Translations under genes and position numbers: made by a program | In this document: positions 53,001 to 64,000 of the stretch, in pieces | Layout: the number at the start of each line of letters is the position of its first letter | How positions within the stretch are numbered: position 1 is the first letter of the stretch | Notes under the pieces: generated by a model | Told to the model about the DNA's origin: nothing | What the model saw: the letters and a program-made list of their open reading frames with translations, nothing else | The model's database searches: none | NCBI GenBank assembly: GCA_005408345.1 | Contig: SEMN01000144.1 | Coordinates: forward strand, 434,001-498,000 | DNA: 64,000 nucleotides | Origin: Macquaria australasica | Lineage: Eukaryota > Chordata > Actinopteri > Centrarchiformes > Percichthyidae | Reading direction: 5' to 3'

Positions 53001-55175
53001 TACTGCACTGCATATTGTACTGTACTGCATGGTACTGTATGTGTTTGTTGCTTGTTCCTTGTGATGCAAATTAGCCGGAAACTAACTGGTTGAATTTTGC
53101 ATTGTGCATGAACAACGAGGAAGCAACAAAGAAAGACGTCAACAGAGGGAAGGAAAGAGTTGAAACAATGAAAGATGGGCAGGAAAAAGGTGTAAATGGG
53201 AACAGAAAAGCTGCATAAACAAGCAAAAGAAAGAAAGAAAGTAAGAGATAACATCTCAGACTCAGTAGGTCAGTCAGAAGGGGTGGCCCAATGGTCCTAT
53301 TCAGAGTCTTAATCCCCTGCATCATGCTGTTCGAGTGGGTGACCCGGAGCAGCATATGGAGGCGAATGCAGGTCATCAGAATTTCTGAGCTGCCTCCTGT
53401 CTGTCTGCTCCAGAAAACCTTCCTGCTCAACAGGATAGCTCTCTGTGTGCCCATCATCCCCCGGCACCAGGCCCACTCCTGCTGGCCAGACCAAAGGTCC
53501 ACAGTCTGGGATTAAAAAGCAGGATTTGGTCTGGGGAGGGAATTACACTCACTTCTTTCCTGTTGCCGCTTTTGGATAACGGGGAGGACAAAATGCGAGA
53601 ACGCAGTAAATACTGCATCATCTCATACAAGTGGGTCTGTTACATAAAGGATTTGTTGTACACAGACACACATATGCACAAACACACACACACACAAACA
53701 CACACAAGAGCCAACTTGCTCAGCCACGGTGACCTAGTGAGGCTGCAGATACATCCAGCACGAGTATGGATGGAGAGGGATGTGGGCTGGAGAGAGAAGC
53801 CATTGTGCAGTGAGCATGAGGGGAATCAAACAGGTGCTGCAGAACCACATTCACAGTATCCAGGTCAACACTCTAAACAGCATATCCCCGCGGAGATCCA
53901 CACTGACACATTGACCCTCTTTTTCACGCTTAGTGTAAATGAACATATGATGCACAAAGTCAGCAATAACAACAAGTGATGCGGAATAATCACTGTCTCT
54001 CTGCCTAGTTTCCAGGGAAACATATTAGGCAGAGAAACACACTTGTAGATCTGTCAATCCTTTATCCAGCCGCATGCAAAAAAAAAGTGATATAAGAGGA
54101 AATTTAATCAGGTGCAATTTAGAGATTTGAAAGATGACTGCAGTTCAACAAGTGCACATTTTGTGTGCCCTTGCATCAACAAAACAAAGAGTATGAGGCC
54201 TGCCCATAAGCCTTTAAGTGATTAAACACCACTTTCATGTTATCTCCTTTATTCTAAGACGAGCACAGTCATGACAATCACATTTCTTGCTCCCGAAAGA
54301 GGAATATCTAGAAATATCTAGAAATTCAAAGGCGCAGCTCTCCTTTCAGCTGAGACAGACACTCATTACATTCACAGCGCATTGCCTAATGTCCCAGTCT
54401 CCTTCAGGGCTGCAGGCAGAATGGCAGGCCATGATAGGCCAGACAGACAGAGAAAAGGTGATCAGTTACCTGAAGTGTCCCACAGACTGAGCTCCACTCG
54501 CTGCTCCTCCAGCTCCAGACAGGCTGTGTAGTTTTCAAATACCGTGGGCACGTAGGTCTGTGGAGCAATTAGCAACATTGTGCCATTAGTGGGGAGGTGT
54601 CAGACAGTCAGCTACAGGTAATGGAATTTTTCTAAATTAGTGCAACAAGAAAACACGCACTGAGGGGTCAACCAAATGACAAGCCTAATAAATTGTTTTC
54701 CTCAATTTGAAGGGATTTTGGATCAATCAATCACATGAATCACTGCAGCTGCAGGAAATATCCAACACAGGCCATAATAATATGAAGCAATCACAAATGC
54801 ATTTATCATGCGATAAAAGAAAGCTAATGCATTTAAAAGTATTACGGTAAAATGCATAGGCTACGAAATAAACCAAGAGGACGAAATTTTGTGAAAATGC
54901 GCATGAAAACTGTGACTGTCTGCAACAGACGCACCGATATTTTTCTGCCACATTCAGTCATCTTAAGAGAATTTAACACTCTGATTATCAACAAAATACA
55001 AATGCATACATTTTTCAGTTCATTTTTCACAAACATGAGCCACATTAGAGCATACCTCTGGATAACAATCCTTCGCCAGGACTTGCAACATCGCCGTTTT
55101 TCCGCATTGAACGTCTCCCACAAGAACCAGTTTACATCTCACCACCAGCGGCTGTGTATTTCTCCTTTCCTTCAT
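47053..55175 (-). CDS. rnd1: Rho family GTPase 1 (Rnd1), complete
   Basis: Atypical Rho protein that stays GTP-bound and opposes RhoA signalling at the plasma membrane (plexin, p190RhoGAP partners in other species). Exons: 55175-55056, 54557-54470, 48349-48240, 48034-47900 and 47298-47053, giving 232 aa, the same as human. It starts MKERRNTQPL. The P-loop is GDVQCGKT (GDGACGKT in RhoA), and the switch II region reads WDTSGSPYYDN, with Ser where Rho has the catalytic Gln. Both changes are typical of Rnd proteins and explain the lack of hydrolysis. A basic C-terminal tail ends CSVM, a farnesylation-type CAAX box. Intron 2 is 6.1 kb. An in-frame ATG 51 codons upstream lies at or before the predicted transcription start, so the MKERR start is preferred. 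Confidence 0.97.
51857..52143 (+). mobile_element. ATTAGTTGCA-type teleost dispersed repeat (copy 2)
   Basis: Runs from ACTAGTGAAACGATTAGTC to ATTATTAGTTGCATCCCT, with the internal words TGGTTCCAGCTTCCAGAATG and TTTCTCTGTTTCATATCATT. It is the most complete of three related copies in the window and lies in rnd1 intron 2. It is probably a non-autonomous DNA transposon; no target duplication was confirmed. Confidence 0.65.
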
Positions 55176-55336
55176 GGCGTTAATGATGGTCCAGTGTTTC
55201 TCTTTTATTCTGCAGAAAATGTCAAAAACAAGCAGCAGAACAGCCCAGAAGTCGTCCCAGTGTGATCGAGCGCCCTGATGCTCTGGTTCTCGGAGGATGC
55301 TCGCAGTTGATCTGATTGAATTTGCCACTGCGGCTC

Positions 55337-55361
55337 TTTATACAGGCGAGCGGCAGCCAAT
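55337..55361 (-). promoter_or_regulatory. rnd1: rnd1 core promoter: TATA box with adjacent CCAAT element
   Basis: TATAAA on the minus strand at 55337-55342 and an inverted CCAAT (ATTGG on the minus strand) at 55357-55361, about 160-185 bp upstream of the start codon. Transcription is expected near 55310, giving a 5'UTR of about 135 nt. A TATA-driven promoter fits an inducible gene. Motifs are seen; activity is inferred. Confidence 0.6.
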
Positions 55362-55439
55362 AGGAGCTCGCCATTCCACAGGCTTTCTAACATCCCTTTA
55401 CTGCACTCAGTGATGTTCTCATAGAGCAAAAGCAAGGTA

Positions 55440-58181
55440 TTTTGTCAGCTGCGTATTACATTTTACGAGGAGTTTAATAGTTGCATACTAATTTATGTTT
55501 CCCTGCAAACTAAGCAAATCCGTTGAGTCATTTGATGTAAAGCAGTTTTAACATTAGATTTTAGAAATACAGTAGTCAGCAGTCAGTCACTGCAGACTTC
55601 TGTTTTGTCACCTGTGGGTCCTGTCACTTGGCCTGCTGCAAAGTGATTGATTAGATTGACTTGACTGCTGGATCAATAACATACCACTGGCTGAGGACAA
55701 TGGGGATGATAGACCAATACACAGAGGACTAATTAGTTAACTTTAATCTGCACTACAGAGACAAGTCAGTTTTATCTAAACAACTCAGCTTCTTCTTTTT
55801 GATAATTATTCTTCCACAGCTGGTCTGAATTTCTCAGATTCAGCAGCGTGAAAGTCTTTTTTCGTGTGATTGTGTATTTAACAATGACGTTTGATTTTTC
55901 ATAGGTGCTCGATTTCTTCTAAAATCCAACATTTCTCCCTGGTTAGAGTTACTCTGACACGAGAGATTTAATGTTTCAGTGACTGTTTTCTGTCTGTCAG
56001 TCTGACCTGTGCTCAGTATAATACCACCATGGCAACATGCGGTGGGATGGTGTGAGGCCCCCTGATAGGTGACCAGCTATCGGCAGCCCACAGGGTCAAG
56101 TCAGAGGTCTTCCCTCTCACTTGTGTTGGTCAAACCCCCGGAGACACACAGGCACTGACTTTTACACCCTGAAGGTTATTACTGTATGGAAACAGCATCT
56201 CATTGTTAGGAAAAGGAGAATTAAAAGATAAAAGTCAATTAACCACCTTCCCCCCAGTGTCTGGCAGCCTGCTAGTTAATTTACTTACTGTTGCCAATCA
56301 GAGCCCTTGCAGTTTTTGCCCCAGTGGGTCAAAGCAATTTGCCTTTGTTTGTTGTATCATTCACCCCCCATGCTGGGACCTGTCTGTGTTTTACAGCCCA
56401 ATGTCTTGTTGTCATCATACACAGCTCCGATTGTGGGAGTTGTGTCTGTGTGTCGAGGAGAAAATGTTTTGTATCGCTATTAGCATTTCATTTACGTCAA
56501 CAACAACATTTGACCCAATGCACTTTCTCTCTTTGTTCGTAGCATTTCTTGTGATTTTACACCAATCTTTCAAGCGAATGTTGTAAAATAATACTGCTCC
56601 TAATCAGTGCAGCAAAAACAGAGGAACTTTGTTGCAATACAATTTTACGCCTGGCTACATTTTATATAAATAAAACTATCCATCCATCCATTATCTACAC
56701 TGCTTTTTAAAATTTATTCTGCAGTAGGATAGACAAAAAAAAAAGTTAGCCTCCAAACTCAGTATTTGCTCTGATGCTGGAGACTACAGGTGAATTAATC
56801 AAGTCATTAAAAAACACATAAAACCAGGCTAATGAAAGAGAAAAGAAGGACAGGGGTGCAGCTGTATGGTTTAATATTGGTATGTAACATGGCTAGCTAT
56901 AACAGTTAGCATGCTGATAAATGAAGCAGCATTGCCTTCAATTTCATGAATTGTGCCTAAAAGTTTTAAAAGTTTTAATATGTTACTTCTATGTTGCAAC
57001 AAACTGGGCTAGCACTTGTTGGAAATTCACTTTAATTCTGCAAATAAAGCATGATTGTAAAGTGAAGTCTTGTCTTTAATGATATAGTGATGCATTAATC
57101 CTTTCTCAGTGTAGGGGCCAGAGTTAGTTGGCTTTCCACCTTTATCTTATGCCCAGCGTGTAATGAAGACCTAAAAAACTGTGACAGAAATAATGTTCTA
57201 TAACTTTCTGAAACCTCATAGTGAAAGCTCCACACAGTAATTAGAGTATGTGGAGAAAAGAGAGATTTCAGATTGTGCAGCCTTTCTTAATGCATTATAA
57301 ACACTTCATTACTAATTACTTGTACAGAAACAGTTAAGAAGAAAAGTTGCAGATTATGAACTCTCCCTAACCCTTCTAAACTAACTGCAATGCATACATG
57401 AATGCCTCTGATGGGACAGAGAGAGACAGGTGGCTGTGAATAATCATCAGGCATAAAGTGACACCTTCCAATATGTCTGATACTAGAGGATGAGAAACAC
57501 GAGGCCGGGGAGGAAACAGGGGGGTGGGGGTGGGGGGCTGAATACTGGCAGGATAAAGCACTGACGCCTTAAACCATCACACCTCGATATATTTGGTGAC
57601 AGTGTTGGTAATTACCATCAACACAATGACAGCAGTCCACACACGGCCTCAGGAAAAGAGACAAAAGCTGAGTCACTATCTCGCTCACAAGATTCTCAGA
57701 CGGTTAGAAACGTGAACCGGGAGACTTCCTTATTTCCCTGCTGCAAACTCATCAGCAGATGGTGTTGTAACCCAGGGTTTCTAGCATGATTTTCACACGA
57801 TAGTCTAGACTTAACACATGAAGCAGCAAGTTACATGTTTTCCAAAAGATAATCCAAAGAGGGGAAGTGATATTGGGCTACCTATCGATACAATGTGGCA
57901 TTGCAAGCACATGACAGATGGTAAATGATGATCATGTCCAGATAGAGGTGGTAATAATAACATGGCTCTCTGTGGGAAATAGAGCACAAGCTGCAGTTAT
58001 GAATTTGACAGACTGATTGCACTGTAGCACATAAAAAAGCATGTGTGGACTGATTGAAGAGACTTGGAATACGTCACAGGTCCCCAGTTCTCGTAGGTGC
58101 TGGGTTATGACATCTCTCCAAGAAGAGGTCAGAGAAGGTGTCGGATGGGGTTGAGGTCAGGGTTCTGTGCAGTCCAGTCAG
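55440..58181. other. Intergenic between rnd1 and cacnb3, no gene seen
   Basis: No conserved exon was recognised. CCATCCATCCATTATCTACACTG-like sequence at about 56678-56702 resembles the tail of a common fish LINE. A G-rich patch lies at about 57518-57537. Confidence 0.45.
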
Positions 58182-58575
58182 TTAAAGGGTCAGTTCACCC
58201 AAATGACAAAAACAATTTATTTTCATTTATATCTGGTTGCATCTAGGCATGCTGATAGCTTTGGTTTTATATGTCCAGCTTTTGAGATATATGTGCCATT
58301 TCTACTTGAGTTTTATTTGTGACATAAGCAGCATTGGAAAAATATAGCAATTTGTCTTTCCAGAAAACAATGTCCCCGTTACTCTGACAAATCAACATAC
58401 TTAATTTGTTTTTTGGTAGCAAGTAGTTCCAGTGAAAACTGTCTGGGGTGGCAGAAATCTCAGAGACAGATATCTCAAAACCTGGCCAGATAAAACCAAA
58501 ACTAGCTGCATTCCACTTGAGGTAAGTGAGAAAATATGTTTTCTTTTTTGTAATTAGGGTGAACTGACCCTTTAA
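58182..58575. mobile_element. TTAA-flanked MITE (piggyBac-like), 394 bp
   Basis: The left end is TTAAAGGGTCAGTTCACCC and the right end GGGTGAACTGACCCTTTAA. This gives inverted ends of about 16 bp inside a TTAA on each side, the piggyBac-type target. There is no transposase. The interior holds an antisense open frame that appears to be chance. Confidence 0.75.
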
Positions 58576-61500
58576 ACAGCAGCTTAAAAGGAAAACCATC
58601 ACTGTATGATATCTCTGGTTTTCACTGGACTGATTATTCCACAGCATCATACAACCTGAAAGTATAGACATGCCACTTCTGCCCTCTGTTGGTGGTATTA
58701 TGAATCACTGAGGAGAAATAAAAACACCACACACAGAAATGTTACTTAAATGTTGTTGTGTTTTATTCACCCCCTCTTTCAACTGTGCTATTGACAGAAG
58801 ACTCACCCTGTACAGATCATCATCAGACACTGTTGGATATCATTTATCTTGTCGACTTGTCAGAAACCACGTGAAATGTTGACATCATCATTGGACCAGA
58901 CAACTTGTTGGGTATTGGAGGTGGGTACAGCATAACGTTTAGTGCATTTATTGCATCATAAAGCAGACATATAAATGATAGTAGTGCAATTATACCCCAC
59001 CATAACTGAGGAGATATCTTGATAGTCTCAGCTAGTGTCTCGTCAGTGCTAGACTTTGTATTGCATATGGAATTTAGGCAAGTGAAACGCAATAGGAAAT
59101 GATAATTGTAAAAAATTGTGCTTTGGACGTCCAAAGAATAATTCACTTTTTTTCGTGTAGAAATTTCCTGCAATAAAAATTAAGCAAATAGAAGGAGCTG
59201 ATTTTTTTCATTTTTATTTTAATCGAAAGAAGGTACTGTGCTCTCTGTGTTTCATCAAGTAGAAGTTATGTATCTCAAACCTGGTCCTTCAGAAATGAAT
59301 GTGGGTGTCAGTGGAAGCAAACTTTACGGTGGTGCTAAATAACTGCAGTGCATCATTCTAAAAAGAGAGGAAAATACATATAAGCACATGCTTTCTGAGG
59401 CATCGGATATAGAATTGTGTACGGTGACTAAAACCCTTCTACTTTCTGTCAGCATTTGTTGTTTCTGTGCAATTTGATAATAATAATAATATCTGCATAT
59501 TGAATATACAGTATGTACAATTAGGCCTTGATAATGTATACATGTGACTTGTTATGTAGGTCATGTTGATTTACTCTGAAGAGTGAATGGCTCATGTGAG
59601 GATGGTCCCAAAAAGCCCTTCTGATGAAACAGGAGTACAATATGTCATGCACATACATTAGATTATTTACATATGTGGTATGTTATCTGTATTCTATAGT
59701 TTTATATGGTAAAAGCAGATGCATTAATGTGAGAATTTCAGTGCTTATTAAGATGCATTCATTTTTTTTTTTTGAGTACTGTAAGACATGAAATGGAGGC
59801 AAATAGATGATTTAATAAACACAAAAGAGAGAACTGGTGGCTATGAAAGGTTTGGATGAAACTTTTGGTATTTGCAGCAAAGACATTTAACTAGTCTTAT
59901 GACTGGAAGATGTACATATTCTTAATTTATGTGCATGCATATTTAATGTATGTCTTGCAGTTTGTTTGCAATGGGCAGAGAAATAAGCAGTGGTGGATAT
60001 GAGAATAACATAAATGTGCCACCAGAGGTCACCCTCCATATAGTTATAAGCCTGCAGCACACATGCTGTTTTTAACTGTTTATGCCAAATACTTTGCTCA
60101 GTTTATTAGGAAGTAATCCATCGCAATCTGTTGATGTCCTCAGAGACCTGAATGTCCCTTTAGGGGTGATGAAGTCCTCTCAGTGTTGTAGCACAGTGGT
60201 GTAGTAGATGGTGGGTGCAAGTGTACGCAGCATTGCTAAGAGCAACTTAATTCTGAAGCTCCACTGATGTCTAAACTCACCCTACTATCAAAAGAGACAT
60301 TGGGAGTCTATAGTCCACCCACTTATTCAGTTACCATTACACCACTGAGCAGCAGTGACATTTAAATGACACCACTGACCTGGTAAAAAAAAAAAAAGCA
60401 GATATGTTCATGACTGTGTAGTTTGCAGTGATGTGTTTATTTTACTTCAGTGGTAATATCACCTAGAATTACATTCAGCACACACGCTGAGGTAACATTT
60501 AATTGTGTTATTAATCTATACATCTATCTCAAGCTTACTTTAAAGTCATCATCAGGAGAAGTTTGGCGTCAGGAAACAACAGCTAATAAATACCAGGAGA
60601 AACGCATCTGTCCTTTTTTGGAGTAACCTACACATGTATTAAATATCAGCGGATCTCCTGATACCTGGTTACGTTACAAGTTATACTTCCGGGTGGATCG
60701 AATTCTTTCTGAAAGAAGAAATTTAATGTCTTTGGGATAAAAAATGCATACTACCGTGCGGCAACTGACATATATGTAGTATGGCATTTGAAGCCAAAGG
60801 TGACTATGTGTATACTAGGTGTATTATTTGTTGGAAGAGCCTTCTTGTCTCAGAGAGCTATAAGTGATATGAAGAACCACAGTTAATGGTTAATATCGAA
60901 TTGCATTTTCATTTTAGTTAGGTTATGGGATTTGCCACCAACCATCTGCAAACAAACCACAGCTATTGTAAATAATCCTTCCTAAGCCAACGGACCAGCA
61001 TTTATACATTCACAGCTGTGACAAAAGATGCATATAGACTGTAAGTCTGTGCTTGTCATGCATGGGTTTTGCATCACTGTTGCGTACAGATATGTGATCA
61101 GCTATAGTGACGGCCAAGATATGAATTATAGATAGTATCGATAGTTACTGTAAAAAAAATAAATGTAAAGTATCATTTAAAAAGGCTACTGGATAAACAA
61201 GGAGAGAAAGCAAGTGATAAAGGAACAATTGAGGAAACATTTTGGTCAAACTGGAATGACAGCTCACAGAGAGCTGTAGAGATGGAAGACATACAGAATT
61301 GGTTTACTGTCACTCTCTGCACTCTTTGGCCAGAGGGGGAAGCCAGGTTTATCAGAGAGAGAACCGTGGGAACCCTACAACGGGAAGCTATTCATGTTTG
61401 TATTACACCGATAGCGTTGCTACGCTACAGTACTGTATGCTAACATACTCTGACTTCACAGGTGTGTAATTTGTCTACAACGAGAGCTGAATTAGCCTAT

Positions 61501-61647
61501 CTGTGTCTGGGACAGCCATTTCTGGGTGCCTGTTCACACATGGGCTGGCTCAGCTTTGCCAGGTGGTGGATGTGACTTCCAGTGTGAAAGCAGGGAGTTG
61601 GGAAGAAGGTCAGGGTGGGAGGGAGGGTGAGGGAAGGTGGTGTGCAG
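58576..61647. other. Intergenic / possible cacnb3 3'UTR, no other gene seen
   Basis: This stretch lies downstream of cacnb3 on the minus strand. A candidate AATAAA is at 60436-60441, with others near 59211 and 58755, so the cacnb3 3'UTR may extend through part of it. No exon was recognised. Confidence 0.4.
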
Positions 61648-61845
61648 TCACTGCACAGCTGTACTGGTTTTGTTACCAGTAGGCGTGCAGCTGTAGAAAG
61701 TGGCCCTGAGTTGTCGCGTGACGGTGGGAGCAGGGAGCTCTTGCCGAGGGGGCAGCAGTGAGGTGGAGGCTCCTCTGTATGTTGCGGCATTGGTCAAATC
61801 TTCCTCCTCCTCCAGCTCCTCTCCCTGTTTTTGTTTCTCCTCTTC

Positions 61846-63852
<2,007 letters not shown>

Positions 63853-63904
63853 CTAGGCGACAGATAGGAGGAAGGGAGAGGGGAGAGAAGTTAGGAGACA
63901 CACA

Positions 63905-64000
63905 CACACACACTTAGCCCATTATTACTTTGATTTTTGTAACACTTTAGTTTAGGTCCCCCTACTTAGTATTTATAACCACTATATAAAAATGTAAGAA
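63905..64000. repeat. Possible repeat fragment cut by the window edge
   Basis: After a short CA run, AACACTTTAGTTTAGGTCCCC and TATTTATAACCACTATATAA resemble a common fish MITE end. Only one end is visible, so the family cannot be confirmed. Confidence 0.3.

Noticed and set aside
53071..53502. 143-aa minus-strand open frame in rnd1 intron 2
   Set aside because: The hydrophobic tail comes from pyrimidine-rich DNA; no start context, splice sites or recognised domain. Kept only as a composition oddity.

Overview
The window looks like genomic DNA from a ray-finned (teleost) fish, most likely a percomorph. The evidence is split vertebrate genes with GT-AG introns, fish-type versions of the lens aquaporin and of p23, long CA, GATA and CTAT microsatellites, and teleost-style MITE and SINE repeats. 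Coding sequence is only a small part of the 64 kb. There are no prokaryotic features and no CRISPR array.

Six protein-coding genes can be rebuilt exon by exon. (1) mip, the lens aquaporin-0, minus strand, 2983-4416, 4 exons, 263 aa. (2) ptges3, the p23 co-chaperone / cytosolic prostaglandin E synthase, minus strand, 9124-12005, 8 exons. (3) dtx3, a Deltex RING E3 ligase, plus strand, 19323-22289, 369 aa. (4) A second Deltex-3-type gene about 4 kb downstream on the same strand, 26496-29463, about 200 aa. It has the same intron positions but lacks the N-terminal half. (5) rnd1, an atypical Rho GTPase, minus strand, 47053-55175, 5 exons, 232 aa. (6) The 3' half of cacnb3, a voltage-gated calcium-channel beta subunit, minus strand, 61846-63845, running off the right edge. 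Human MIP, PTGES3, DTX3, RND1 and CACNB3 all lie on chromosome 12q13-q14, so the window is a rearranged teleost counterpart of that region. The genes share ancestry of location; nothing shows that they share a pathway.

Layout: 0-2.98 kb, flank and probable mip 3'UTR with a CA repeat; 3-4.85 kb, mip and its TATA box; 5-8.5 kb, intergenic with a hAT-type MITE; 8.5-12.3 kb, ptges3 and its CpG-rich promoter; 12.9-18.6 kb, repeats and an unexplained coding-like remnant; 18.6-24.2 kb, dtx3; 25.5-26.2 kb, a nested repeat; 26.3-30.8 kb, the second deltex gene; 31-44 kb, gene-poor; 44.2-55.4 kb, rnd1; 55.4-61.6 kb, intergenic with a TTAA-flanked MITE; 61.8-64 kb, cacnb3.

The points most worth checking are: a stop codon formed across the last ptges3 splice junction; an in-frame TAG in the last cacnb3 exon followed by 65 open, protein-like codons; loss of both tyrosine gates in the lens aquaporin; the truncated tandem deltex copy; and a small mobile-element-like structure with perfect 34-bp inverted ends and an internal 42-bp tandem array, nested inside another repeat. 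I found no clearly new multi-gene system.
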